Source: Halieaceae bacterium (lineage in GTDB: Bacteria; Pseudomonadota; Gammaproteobacteria; Pseudomonadales; Halieaceae). From it: a stretch of 64,000 nucleotides of DNA. The stretch is taken from positions 1 to 64,000 of the forward strand of contig CACOYM010000012.1 in assembly GCA_902631395.1 (NCBI GenBank), read 5' to 3'. The number at the start of each line of letters is the position of its first letter. Within the stretch, counting starts at the first letter, position 1. Of the stretch, positions 46,368 to 55,228 are shown piece by piece. Both the position numbers and the translations under genes were made by a program. Below the pieces are notes generated by a model that saw nothing but the letters and a program-made list of their open reading frames with translations, was not told the DNA's origin and did no database searches.

Positions 46368-47570
46368 TTATTTCCCTACAGGGCCGTCGATTTCCTGATA
46401 GTAGGCCATCAGAATATCAGCGACCTCAGGTCGTGAGAATTCGGGGGGAGGCGCAACACCCTTGCCTAACATCTCACGTACCTTGGTGCCGGAAAGCAGC
46501 ACGAAGTCCTCAGGACTGTGGTCGGGCGCATCACGCATCATTACCACGCGACCGAGTTTTTTACTAAAAGCAGTGTGGTCGGCAGGATAGATCTTTATCT
46601 TCAGCGCGCCGCCGGGCACCTCCTCGTCAAAGATTGTTTGTGCATCAAAACCACCGTAGTAGCTACCCACGCCGGCGTGGTCGCGGCCTACGATCAAGTG
46701 GGTGCAGCCTGCGTTTTGGCGGAACACGGCATGGAGTACCGCTTCGCGGGGCCCCGCGTAGAGCATATCGAAACCATAGCCCGTGACCATCACTGAATTA
46801 GGCGGAAAGTACAGTTCGACCATTTTGCGGATTGACGCGTCACGCACATCGGCGGGAATATCACCGGGTTTCAGTTTGCCCAGCAGCATGTGAACCAACA
46901 CGCCATCGGCAGCGAGATCCTCCATGGCCATGCGGCACAGCTCTTCGTGGGCACGGTGCATGGGGTTCCGGGTTTGGAAGGCCACCACGCGCTCCCAGCC
47001 ACGTTCGGCGATCTCGCTTCTAATCGCCATAGCCGTGCGAAAGGTATTAGGGAAGTCTTCTGCAAAATAGGAATAGTTTAGGACTTCAATCGGACCTGAG
47101 ATCACAGTGCGGCCCTGTGCAGTAAAAGCTGCAACACCCGGGTGCTCGGGGTCATCGGTGCGGAAAACTTTTTTAAGAATGGTCAGGATATCGTCATCTG
47201 ATAGAGTCTCAACAGCCGTGACCGTCATCACCGCCAGTAGCGGGTGGCCTTCACGATTGGGGTCAGTCAGCCCCAAGCGCTGGCCCGCCTGTACCGGGCA
47301 GCTCTCTGCCAGATTGACTACCGGTACGGGCCAGAATAGGCCGTCGCTGGTGCACATGTTCTGCGCGACTGAGAGCGCATCGCTACGATTCATGTAGCCA
47401 GTTAACGGTGTGAAGTAACCCGCACCCATCATCACAGCATTCGCCGCGGCAGCTGAGCTCACCATCAGTGAGGGCAGCGTGAGCGCCTCGGCTTCGAGTT
47501 CGCTGAGTCGCACGTCATCAACAATCAGGGGGCGCAGTTCACCTGCGCCGTGGGGTGCAATCAATGCCAT
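46368..47570 (-). CDS. sat: Sulfate adenylyltransferase (ATP sulfurylase), monomeric type
   Basis: Sat activates sulfate with ATP to adenosine 5'-phosphosulfate. The 400-residue protein has the catalytic QTRNP (199-203) and HRAH (205-208) motifs, GRDHAGVGSYYG, and the late FVLLSGTKVREML. It lacks a fused kinase domain. It is followed upstream on the same strand by cysC and an SLC13 permease, so SLC13-cysC-sat is a sulfate uptake and activation set (transcribed toward lower coordinates). Use for sulfation or for assimilation cannot be told here. Confidence 0.95.
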   Translation of the reverse strand: MALIAPHGAGELRPLIVDDVRLSELEAEALTLPSLMVSSAAAANAVMMGAGYFTPLTGYMNRSDALSVAQNMCTSDGLFWPVPVVNLAESCPVQAGQRLGLTDPNREGHPLLAVMTVTAVETLSDDDILTILKKVFRTDDPEHPGVAAFTAQGRTVISGPIEVLNYSYFAEDFPNTFRTAMAIRSEIAERGWERVVAFQTRNPMHRAHEELCRMAMEDLAADGVLVHMLLGKLKPGDIPADVRDASIRKMVELYFPPNSVMVTGYGFDMLYAGPREAVLHAVFRQNAGCTHLIVGRDHAGVGSYYGGFDAQTIFDEEVPGGALKIKIYPADHTAFSKKLGRVVMMRDAPDHSPEDFVLLSGTKVREMLGKGVAPPPEFSRPEVADILMAYYQEIDGPVGK

Positions 47571-47595
47571 GGTATCTCTCGTTTAAGGGACTCTA

Positions 47596-48219
47596 TCAAG
47601 CTGCTGCCGGAATGAGCCCTTGCTTCTCTAGCAGATCTAGCAGGTGCTCTACTTCTTCCTCCAACGACTGTTGGTCGGTATGCAAATGTACTTCTGGTGC
47701 CATGGGGGCCTCGTAGGGATCATCAATTCCGGTAAAATTCTTGATCTTTCCTGACCGGGCTTTCTTATACAGACCCTTAGGGTCGCGGGCCTCTGCCGCT
47801 TCGAGGCTGCAGTCCACGAATATCTCGACGAACGGCATATTGTCGGCCTCGTGCAACTCGCGCACGATCTGGCGATCGATCAGATAAGGGCTAATAAAGC
47901 TGCTCAGCACGATTACACCGCTATCCACGAATAACTTGGAAACTTCGCCCACCCGGCGAATATTCTCGGCGCGGTCCTCAGCGCTGAAGCCTAGGTTCTT
48001 GTTGATGCCCAGCCTAATGTTGTCACCGTCAAGTCGGTAAACGAGTACGCCGCGCTGGTAGAGCGCCTGCTCGAGTGCCACCGCGATGGTGCTTTTGCCG
48101 GAGCCCGACAGGCCGGTAAACCACAGGGTCGCGCCGTTGTGACCCAGTAACTTCGCGCGCTCCGGGCGATTGATTTCACCGCCGTGCCAGCGCACGTTGG
48201 TGGCTTTTTGCTCACTCAT
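47596..48219 (-). CDS. cysC: Adenylylsulfate kinase
   Basis: CysC phosphorylates adenosine 5'-phosphosulfate to PAPS. The 207-residue protein has Walker A GLSGSGKST (36-44), the substrate block RLDGDNIRLGINKNLGFS, and RENIRRVGEVSKLF, DPKGLYKKARSGKIKNFTGIDDPYEAP. It lies 25 nt upstream of sat on the same strand. Making PAPS suggests either the PAPS-dependent assimilation branch or sulfotransferase use. Confidence 0.95.
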   Translation of the reverse strand: MSEQKATNVRWHGGEINRPERAKLLGHNGATLWFTGLSGSGKSTIAVALEQALYQRGVLVYRLDGDNIRLGINKNLGFSAEDRAENIRRVGEVSKLFVDSGVIVLSSFISPYLIDRQIVRELHEADNMPFVEIFVDCSLEAAEARDPKGLYKKARSGKIKNFTGIDDPYEAPMAPEVHLHTDQQSLEEEVEHLLDLLEKQGLIPAAA

Positions 48220-48303
48220 GGGGGACGTTCTCGCTAAGAAAGCGGCAGTCTACGCGGTGGGTGCGGTCTAGAAAAGGGTGAGGGCGCGTTGCAAAGTTGC
48301 TGT

Positions 48304-50079
48304 CTAAAGCGGCCAGACCAATAAAATCGTTGGGACTGCTGTGACGACCACTAAAATCTCGAGCGGCAGGCCCATGCGCCAGTAATCGCCAAAGCCATAA
48401 CCGCCCGGGCCCATGATTAAGGTGTTGTTCTTGTGTCCAATGGGAGTCAAAAAGGCGCAGGAAGCGGCCACTGCGACGGCCATGAGAAAAGGATCCGGGC
48501 TCACCTGCAACCGTTCGGCCACGTCGAGAGCAATCGGGGCTGAAATCAGCGCAGTGGCGACATTGTTGAGCACATCAGACAGTGTCATCGTCACCAGCAT
48601 GAGCGCTGTGAGAATCAGCGTCAGTGGCCAGCCGTCTGTGGCGCGCACAAACAAATCTGCAAGCAGCTGAGTCCCGCCGCTTCCCTCCAACGCCACGCTG
48701 ATTGGGATCATTGCACCGAGTAATACCACCACCGGCCACTCGATCGATTCATACACCTGCGACAGCGGCACGATATCGAGCACGATGAACAGCACCGCCA
48801 CACAGGCGAGTGCGATGGGTAGATAGATTAGCTCTAGGCTTGCCATCACAATGGCACCAGCAAAAATCAGAATCGCCTGTCGAGCCTTCTTGCGCTGGAT
48901 TACGTCGAGCCCGCGGGGCGCTAACGACAGGCAACCGAGCCATTCTATGATGTCATCCAGGGTGTCTTCGGGACCCAACAATAACAGCAGATCACCGGCC
49001 TGAATCTCGACCTCCCGTAAGCGCTCGCGCAGGCGCATGCCGTTGCGGGAAATCCCCAATAGAATGACGCCACGTCGATAACGCAGCCGCAAAGCGGCCT
49101 CTGTGCGGCCGACCACGCGCGAGGTTTGCGGCACTGCGACTTCGCGCATGACGGTGGTGCCCGACAGGGCCTTGGATGGCCGGTTGGAGTCGGTGTAGCT
49201 TAGCGACACCGTGCCCGCGAATGCCTCGATACCTTCTGGGCCACCTTCAACCACAATGCGGTCCTCGGCTTGTAAGGTGGCTCCCGCCGCCATGCCGGGC
49301 AGCCGCTCGCCATTGCGAACCAAACCGAGAGTTTGCACACCCGCTTCGTCGGCCTGAGTGTCGAGTTGCCGCAGTTTTTGCCCAATCACTCTAGCTTCAT
49401 TGGGCACCCGCAGCTCGACCAGGTAGCTGTCAAGGTCTTCGATCGATGAGGGTATGCTTGCCGAGGTACGTTCCACGGGGATCAACCGCCAGCCAATTAG
49501 CGCGACGTAGGCAATACCGACAGCGGCCACCACGAGACCTACCGGGGCGAATTCGAACATGGTGTAAGGGTCGCCCAGAGCTTCACCTCGGAAGGTCGCG
49601 ATCACAATATTGGGGGGTGTGCCGATCAAGGTAATCATCCCGCCCAAAATCGAGGCGAAAGAGAGGGGCATCAGCGTGAGCCCGGGGTTGCGCTGGGCTT
49701 TGTCCGAGGCCTGCAAGTCGATGGGCATGAGCAGAGCGAGTGCGGCGACGTTATTCATTACCGCCGACAGCGCTGCCGATACGCCTGCCATGACGCCGAT
49801 ATGGCGCTGGATTCTGCTTGCGCCGTCTAATATTGCACCGGCCATCATTTCGATGGCACCGGAGAGGTAGAGCCCGCGGCTTATAATTAGTACCAGTGCA
49901 GTGATGATGACCGCTGGGTGGCCAAACCCGGCAAAGACCTCGTCGGTGGGGATGAGCCCCAGTAGGTAGGCAAGGAGCAGTGCACCAAACGCTACTAGAT
50001 CGTATCGGTATCGACCCCAGATCAGGAAGACAAACAATGCGCCGATCAGCACAAATAAAATCCCCTGGCCAGTGGTCAT
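48304..50079 (-). CDS. SLC13-family permease with two TrkA-C domains, probable sulfate transporter
   Basis: A 591-residue membrane protein with two halves of about five or six membrane helices each. Between them are two TrkA-C (RCK-C) domains, one with EARVIGQKLRQLDTQ and one with VPQTSRVVGRTEAALRLRYRRGVILLGISRNG. Motifs NNVAALALLMPI and GTPPNIVIATFRGE are typical of the divalent anion:Na+ symporter group. Adjacent sat and cysC make sulfate the likely substrate. ATG 50079 overlaps a short frame upstream by ATGA. Confidence 0.9.
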   Translation of the reverse strand: MTTGQGILFVLIGALFVFLIWGRYRYDLVAFGALLLAYLLGLIPTDEVFAGFGHPAVIITALVLIISRGLYLSGAIEMMAGAILDGASRIQRHIGVMAGVSAALSAVMNNVAALALLMPIDLQASDKAQRNPGLTLMPLSFASILGGMITLIGTPPNIVIATFRGEALGDPYTMFEFAPVGLVVAAVGIAYVALIGWRLIPVERTSASIPSSIEDLDSYLVELRVPNEARVIGQKLRQLDTQADEAGVQTLGLVRNGERLPGMAAGATLQAEDRIVVEGGPEGIEAFAGTVSLSYTDSNRPSKALSGTTVMREVAVPQTSRVVGRTEAALRLRYRRGVILLGISRNGMRLRERLREVEIQAGDLLLLLGPEDTLDDIIEWLGCLSLAPRGLDVIQRKKARQAILIFAGAIVMASLELIYLPIALACVAVLFIVLDIVPLSQVYESIEWPVVVLLGAMIPISVALEGSGGTQLLADLFVRATDGWPLTLILTALMLVTMTLSDVLNNVATALISAPIALDVAERLQVSPDPFLMAVAVAASCAFLTPIGHKNNTLIMGPGGYGFGDYWRMGLPLEILVVVTAVPTILLVWPL

Positions 50080-50369
50080 GACAGCGGCTCGTTAGTCCGC
50101 AGCGCGGCCTTGCTGGTGCGGTAGCTCTCGCATCTCGGACCGCTGGCAAAGGGTGCTATCAAAATGACGGGCACTATCGTAGATTGACTGCTTACCCTAA
50201 GTTTAGGCAGCAAAGTATCGACGAGCTGTATTGGACTGTGGAGGTGGATGTCCATCATGGCCCTTAGAGTAACCATTTCTTGAAAAGATTCCGACGCGGT
50301 AGTGATGAGGGTGCTGGCGTCGTTGATCAGCTCGTCTAGCTCGGCGATGGATACCGCTACGTATGCCAC
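50076..50369 (-). CDS. Possible small protein upstream of the SLC13 permease
   Basis: A 97-codon frame starting at GTG 50367-50369 whose stop overlaps the permease start by ATGA. Residues 5-35 (AVSIAELDELINDASTLITTASESFQEM) look like an amphipathic helix, but the second half has no protein-like pattern and no ribosome site is evident. The overlap is the main reason to mention it; it may be chance. Confidence 0.2.
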   Translation of the reverse strand: MAYVAVSIAELDELINDASTLITTASESFQEMVTLRAMMDIHLHSPIQLVDTLLPKLRVSSQSTIVPVILIAPFASGPRCESYRTSKAALRTNEPLS

Positions 50370-50609
50370 CTATTCCGCATCTTGAAAAGCGAGCTGGCAC
50401 CAGCTGATTCGCTAGCCCTCATATTTGCCCGAGGTACTAAGATCACCCGCGTGGATTATTTTCGTCGAGTACTGCAAGATCGACTTGCACTTTGCCGTCT
50501 CCAAACCGCGATTGGAATCGGTGATCAGTACTGAGCGGCCTTTGAGATCAAGCCGGCGTGTGCTGGGTGCCATAGGCACCAGTCATAAATAATTAAAAGT
50601 GAGGCTTAA
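50370..50609. other. Spacer upstream of the VOC gene
   Basis: A gene-free region of about 240 bp with no strong hairpin, repeat or promoter recognised. It should hold the divergent promoters for the sulfate genes and the VOC-amidohydrolase genes. Confidence 0.3.
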
Positions 50610-51143
50610 ATGAAGCAGTTTGCGAGCGGACATGCAATGCAGAGCGCCTGGGTGGTGGATGACCTCGACGCAGCAGTCGATTCGTGGTTGAAGGTAGGGG
50701 TAGGCCCTTTCTTTTTTGTTGAGTATACAGCCGAGCTTTTTGAGAACACCACCTATAGGGGCAGCCCCAGCCCAATCTCGATGAAGATCGCGCTGGCGCA
50801 AGCGGGGGATATGCAAATTGAGTTGATTGAACCTACCGGCGAGCAGAAAAATATCTACCGCGATACGGTGCCTGAGGGCACAACGGCCTTTCATCACCTT
50901 TGCTATTGGAGCGATGATATCGATGCTGAAATCGCAAGCTTGGTAGCGCAGGGTTACGAGGTCGCTGCCACCGGACAGGTTGCCGGCGGCGGTGCCACCT
51001 TCGCCTATGTGGATACCAGCCCGGTGCTTGGCCACATGACGGAGCTTCTGACCTACTCAGACGACATTAAGGGGCTCTTTGACATGGTGGCGGCGGCCTC
51101 TATCGATTGGGATGGCAGCGACCCCAAGCGCCGACTGGGTTAG
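50610..51143 (+). CDS. VOC-superfamily (glyoxalase/dioxygenase fold) protein
   Basis: A 177-residue protein with the VOC pattern: HAMQSAWVVDDLDAAVDSWLKVGVGPFFF, then MQIELIEPTGEQKNIYRD and HHLCYWSDDIDAEIASLVAQGYEV and GHMTELLTYSD. The H...E...H...E positions expected to bind a metal are present (H9, E73, H95 and E150 approximately). GAGG lies upstream of ATG 50610. The substrate is unknown. It begins a run of same-strand genes ending with the D-amino-acid enzymes. Confidence 0.8.
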   Translation: MKQFASGHAMQSAWVVDDLDAAVDSWLKVGVGPFFFVEYTAELFENTTYRGSPSPISMKIALAQAGDMQIELIEPTGEQKNIYRDTVPEGTTAFHHLCYWSDDIDAEIASLVAQGYEVAATGQVAGGGATFAYVDTSPVLGHMTELLTYSDDIKGLFDMVAAASIDWDGSDPKRRLG

Positions 51144-51152
51144 TAGACGGCC

Positions 51153-51560
51153 GTGGCCTGCACAACCGAGCAGCTCTCTGATATGCAGTGCATTAGTGAT
51201 GTGGCATTACAATACTGCCGGGGCGTTGATCGTCTGGATGCAGACCGGATGCAGTCTGCTTACTGGGGGGGCGCGACCGATGACCACGGCGTGTTTGTGG
51301 GTGACGCTTGGGAGTTCTGCGGGATGTGCGTGGAGGCGCTCAGGCCCTCGCGAAGCACGAACCAATGCGTTTTGAAGCACGCTATTGAGCTTATCGATGC
51401 GCACGCCGTGGCGGGTGAAGTCTACAACGTGACTAACTCTCTTCAGGACGCGCAACCCGTGCGCGACCTCTGGGCGGGGCGCTACCTTGACAAGTACGAG
51501 AAGCGCGTTTACGAGGGGCGTATTATCGACAGCGTCTGTGTGCACGAGGGTAGGCATTAG
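51153..51560 (+). CDS. SnoaL/NTF2-like small domain protein
   Basis: A 135-residue protein of the SnoaL_4 type: DVALQYCRGVDRLDADRMQSAYWGGATDDHGVF, NQCVLKHAIELIDAHAVAGEVYNV and AGRYLDKYEKR...RIIDSVCVHE. Such cone-shaped barrels bind small hydrophobic molecules or act as dehydratases or isomerases. The end looks slightly short relative to relatives, with an irregular KRVYEGRI where a GxWRI stretch is usual, so a small lesion is possible. Start GTG 51153 has no clear ribosome site. Confidence 0.65.
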   Translation: MACTTEQLSDMQCISDVALQYCRGVDRLDADRMQSAYWGGATDDHGVFVGDAWEFCGMCVEALRPSRSTNQCVLKHAIELIDAHAVAGEVYNVTNSLQDAQPVRDLWAGRYLDKYEKRVYEGRIIDSVCVHEGRH

Positions 51561-51647
51561 GCGCCTGTAAATGCGATGGATCTCGATACCAGAAAATTCC
51601 GGCAGGGCAGTCCAGATCGACCCTTTGCGGGCCGACCAATAGGGCGT

Positions 51648-53180
51648 GTGAGTAACATAATTTCAACCGCTCTGATTTCGACAACGGCCGTGACGTGGCT
51701 GACCATCGCGTCGTCATTATTAGCCGATACGCTGATTATCAATGCTCGCATTATTGATGGTTCGGGATCACCCGCGATGTTGGGTAGTGTGCGGCTCAGT
51801 GGAGACCGTATTTCTGCGCTGGGCGATTTGACGGCAGATGGCGCAGACCAAATCATCGATGCCAATGGGCTGGTACTGGCACCCGGTTTCATCGATACCC
51901 ACAGCCATTTAGACAGTTCGATCTTAAGCGATCGCAACGCGCTGGCGATGGTAACTCAGGGCATTACCACGGCAGTAGTTGGGCAGGATGGGGACTCACC
52001 TTATCCTCTGACAGATTTCTTTGCTGCGCTGGAGGCCACACCAGCCAAAATCAATGTGGCAGCTTATGCTGGGCACAACACCCTGCGTGACGAGGTGATG
52101 GGAGCGGACTTTAGACGCGTCGCGACAGATGAAGAGATCGCGAGAATGTCAGGCTTGTTGCAAAAAGAGCTCGCTGCAGGTGCCTTGGGGCTCTCGACGG
52201 GCTTGGAAGATGAGCCTGGTATTTACAGCCAAACTGATGAAGTTATGTATCTCGCGCAGCTTGCGGCCGAAACCGGCGGGCGCTACATCAGCCATATCCG
52301 AAGTGAGGATAGATGGTTTGACGATGCGCTGGAGGAGATTATTGAGATTGGCAGAGTGACTCGCATGCCGGTGCAGATATCGCATCTCAAATTGGCTATG
52401 GCCTCACAGTGGGGTCGCGCCCCTTGGATTATCCAGCGACTCTATGCGGCGCGCGAAGAGGGCATTGACCTCACGGCAGATATCTACCCCTACACCTACT
52501 GGCAGTCGAATATGATGGTTTTGTTGCCAGAGCGTGACCCGATGGATCTGGACGATGTAGACTTTGTCCTTGCCGAGCTCGCTCCCCCAGACGGCATTAT
52601 CTTCACGCATTTTCCCAGTCAGCCTAGCTATGTCGGTATGACTCTCACGGAGATTGCTGCGGTTCGCCGGCAAACACCTGTAGAGACCTTCTCAGCACTG
52701 GCTCAGCTGTCGATATCACACGAGGCGGCGACGGGTGAAGCCGGTAACATGATAATCGGCACCAGCATGCGAGAGGATGACATTGCCGCTTTTATAGCCT
52801 GGCCCCACGCCAATATTTGTACCGATGGCGGCCTACGTGATCGACATCCGAGGGGCGCAGGCAGTTTTCCCAGAGTGCTGGGTCGCTATGTCCGTGAGCA
52901 GGGCATACTGAGCCTTGAGGACGCGATTCATCGCATGACAGCGCTGCCAGCTCGGCACATGGGGTTTGGCGAGCGTGGTGTGATTGCGCCGGGAATGATC
53001 GCTGATTTGGTGATGTTTAACCCAGACACCATTATCGATCGCGCTACCATCAGTGCACCTTTTGCAACCTCCGAGGGTATTCACAGCGTGTGGGTGGCGG
53101 GGACGCTGGTATTGCACGAGGGCGCGGTGAACGAGGCCTTTCCCGGCCGCGTGATTCGCCGGACCAGCACAGAGCTGTGA
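51648..53180 (+). CDS. N-acyl-D-amino acid deacylase-type amidohydrolase, probably exported
   Basis: A 510-residue amidohydrolase of the D-aminoacylase family: metal motif APGFIDTHSHLDSS, GQDGDSPYPL, LSTGLEDEPGIYSQTDEV, the metal-lysine equivalent region and VQISHLKLA, and a late TDGGLRDRHPRGAGSFPRVLGRYVREQ. GTG 51648 (AGGG upstream) gives a signal peptide SNIISTALISTTAVTWLTIASSLLA; ATG 51576 would place a charged stretch before it. The enzyme would release free D-amino acids from N-acyl forms. The next two genes appear to handle D-glutamate, so the set may degrade peptidoglycan- or peptide-derived D-amino acids. Confidence 0.85.
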   Translation: MSNIISTALISTTAVTWLTIASSLLADTLIINARIIDGSGSPAMLGSVRLSGDRISALGDLTADGADQIIDANGLVLAPGFIDTHSHLDSSILSDRNALAMVTQGITTAVVGQDGDSPYPLTDFFAALEATPAKINVAAYAGHNTLRDEVMGADFRRVATDEEIARMSGLLQKELAAGALGLSTGLEDEPGIYSQTDEVMYLAQLAAETGGRYISHIRSEDRWFDDALEEIIEIGRVTRMPVQISHLKLAMASQWGRAPWIIQRLYAAREEGIDLTADIYPYTYWQSNMMVLLPERDPMDLDDVDFVLAELAPPDGIIFTHFPSQPSYVGMTLTEIAAVRRQTPVETFSALAQLSISHEAATGEAGNMIIGTSMREDDIAAFIAWPHANICTDGGLRDRHPRGAGSFPRVLGRYVREQGILSLEDAIHRMTALPARHMGFGERGVIAPGMIADLVMFNPDTIIDRATISAPFATSEGIHSVWVAGTLVLHEGAVNEAFPGRVIRRTSTEL

Positions 53181-54178
53181 TTGAAATCCCCGGGCCTCAC
53201 CTCCTGTTTCTGGGGGATGTCACCAACCCTCTAGATGCCAAAACGGCGATGGGCCTCCGTGATTGGCGGCCCGAGCGCTGCATCGGGCAGTACCGACTGC
53301 CCGGTTGCACAGTGGATCTCGGTTTACGTGACATGAACTTCAGCGATGCCGTTGCAGCAGGGGCCAAAGACATCGTGATTGGGGTGGCGCCCTCGGGCGG
53401 CTTCCTCCAGACCGAGTGGGTGTCGACGCTCATTGAGGCAATTTGGTCGGGGCTCTCGGTGGTCAGCGGTTTGCATCGAAAACTCAGTGAACAGCCAGAG
53501 CTTGTCAAAGCCGCCGCAGCATCGGGGCAGCAACTCGTTGACGTTCGGGTGCCGCCTGCGTTGATCCCCATCGCCAGCGGGCGCCAAAGGTCGGGTAAGC
53601 GCCTATTAACGGTAGGCACTGATTGCTGTGTGGGTAAAAAATATTCCGCGCTCGCACTCCATAGGTCGATAAAACAGCGGGGCATCGCCGCAACATTCAG
53701 AGCCACGGGTCAGACCGGTATCTTGATCGCGGGCGCGGGCATCCCAATGGACGCGGTGGTTTCGGATTTTCTCTCGGGCGCCGCAGAAACACTCACACCC
53801 GATGCCGCAGCGGATCATTGGGATGTCATAGAAGGGCAGGGGTCGTTGTTTCACCCAGCGTATGCCGCGGTCAGTCTCGGATTGCTTCATGGCAGTCAGC
53901 CTGATGCCATGGTGCTGTGCCACGCGACAGGTCGAACGGTGATTGACGAATATGAGAACTATCCAGTGCCTGATTTACGCGAGTGTGTCGCTCAGTATGA
54001 GCAGGCCGCCCAGATCACAAATGGGCAAGCACGCGTAGTAGGTGTCAGCCTCAATACTCTGGGGCTCGATGACGCCAGTGCGCTGACCGCTTGTGATGAA
54101 ATTGGTAGCCTAACGGGCTTGCCTTGTGTCGATCCGCTGCGCCATGCGCTTGATCCGGTGCTCGATGCCTTGCCCTGA
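53177..54178 (+). CDS. dgcN: DUF1611 protein, probable D-glutamate N-acetyltransferase DgcN
   Basis: A 333-residue DUF1611 protein. N-terminal LFLGDVTNPLDAKTAMGLRDWRPERCIGQYRLPGC, then LRDMNFSDAVAAGAKDIVIGVAPSGGF and a nucleotide-binding-like loop TVGTDCCVGKKYSALAL and RATGQTGILIAG. In marine Proteobacteria a DUF1611 protein (DgcN) and an enolase-superfamily partner (DgcA) have been described as a D-glutamate catabolic pair; the same pair occurs here. GTG 53177 overlaps the stop of the deacylase (GTGA). The symbol depends on that pairing. Confidence 0.78.
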   Translation: MIEIPGPHLLFLGDVTNPLDAKTAMGLRDWRPERCIGQYRLPGCTVDLGLRDMNFSDAVAAGAKDIVIGVAPSGGFLQTEWVSTLIEAIWSGLSVVSGLHRKLSEQPELVKAAAASGQQLVDVRVPPALIPIASGRQRSGKRLLTVGTDCCVGKKYSALALHRSIKQRGIAATFRATGQTGILIAGAGIPMDAVVSDFLSGAAETLTPDAAADHWDVIEGQGSLFHPAYAAVSLGLLHGSQPDAMVLCHATGRTVIDEYENYPVPDLRECVAQYEQAAQITNGQARVVGVSLNTLGLDDASALTACDEIGSLTGLPCVDPLRHALDPVLDALP

Positions 54179-54253
54179 CGTGACCTATGGTGTGGCATTA
54201 GATCGGACGACAGCCGCCGCTCTCCACTGCATATTTGGCCGGGCGGTGACGCA

Positions 54254-55228
54254 GTGAGACTGACCCTTGCGCCTAGAAGCTGGAAGATGGTGGCACCCTT
54301 TGTGACTGCGGGCGAGACCGTGAACCACATTGACGTATTGCACGTGATGCTGGAACACGAGGGTCATGCAGGAAGATCTGAAACTATGGGCGTGGACTAC
54401 TTTGGTGAGACTGTTGAGAGCATGCAAACTGAACTCTCAGCGCTAGATCCCCTGGCGATCGCTCAGTTAGACCGAGGGACGATACAAACCTTGCTGCCGC
54501 CGGGCGGCAGCCGCAATGGCCTCGACTGCGCGCTGTGGGACATACAAGCCAAACAGACCGCGGGCGGGATAAGCGCGCTGACAGGTATAAGTCTGAAGCC
54601 CCTAGACACGCTCGTCACCATATCACTCGATGACCCCGACGCCATGGCGAGACGAGCTCATGAAGCTCCCGATCTCAAGCGACTTAAACTCAAATTAAAT
54701 GCAAGAGAGCCCCTCGATTGTCTGCAGGCAATCCACGAGGCACGCCCAGACGCACAATTGGTTATTGATGCCAACGGCAGTTGGACCTCAGAGTTGTTGA
54801 TGGCGGCGGGCGACACCCTCGCGCGATTTAAAGTGGCGCTGCTCGAGCAGCCTCTGGCAGCTGGTAATGACGACGCGCTCGAGAGCCTGCGTTACCCAGT
54901 TCCGCTCTGCGCCGACGAATCCTGCCAGAGCAGTGCCGACCTCGAGGCAGTGACAGATCGATACGATGCAATCAACATCAAGTTAGACAAATGTGGCGGC
55001 CTGACCAATGCGCTGGCGATCCGTGAGTGGTGTAAGCAAACTGGTAAGTTAATCATGGTGGGTAACATGCTCGGTTCTTCACTAGCCATGGCACCGGCTT
55101 TGGTGGTGGCGCAGGGCGCCGACTTTGTCGATCTAGACGGTCCGCTGTGGCAGCAGTCTGATGTGGCGTCGCCTCTAAAGATTGATCACGGTTGCATCCA
55201 GCCTCCGCTCAGTCGCCTCTGGGGTTGA
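54254..55228 (+). CDS. dgcA: Enolase-superfamily epimerase, probable N-acetyl-D-glutamate racemase DgcA
   Basis: A 324-residue mandelate racemase/dipeptide epimerase-type enzyme: KLKLNAREP (KxK general base), VIDANGSW, LLEQPL, CADESCQS for metal ligands, and INIKLDKCGG with the second lysine. These are the catalytic residues of the Ala-Glu epimerase branch. Paired with the DUF1611 gene upstream it would racemise N-acetyl-D-glutamate. GTG 54254 is the start used; the 75-bp gap from dgcN has no strong ribosome site. The end overlaps convergent DUF3501 by 20 nt. Confidence 0.8.
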   Translation: MRLTLAPRSWKMVAPFVTAGETVNHIDVLHVMLEHEGHAGRSETMGVDYFGETVESMQTELSALDPLAIAQLDRGTIQTLLPPGGSRNGLDCALWDIQAKQTAGGISALTGISLKPLDTLVTISLDDPDAMARRAHEAPDLKRLKLKLNAREPLDCLQAIHEARPDAQLVIDANGSWTSELLMAAGDTLARFKVALLEQPLAAGNDDALESLRYPVPLCADESCQSSADLEAVTDRYDAINIKLDKCGGLTNALAIREWCKQTGKLIMVGNMLGSSLAMAPALVVAQGADFVDLDGPLWQQSDVASPLKIDHGCIQPPLSRLWG

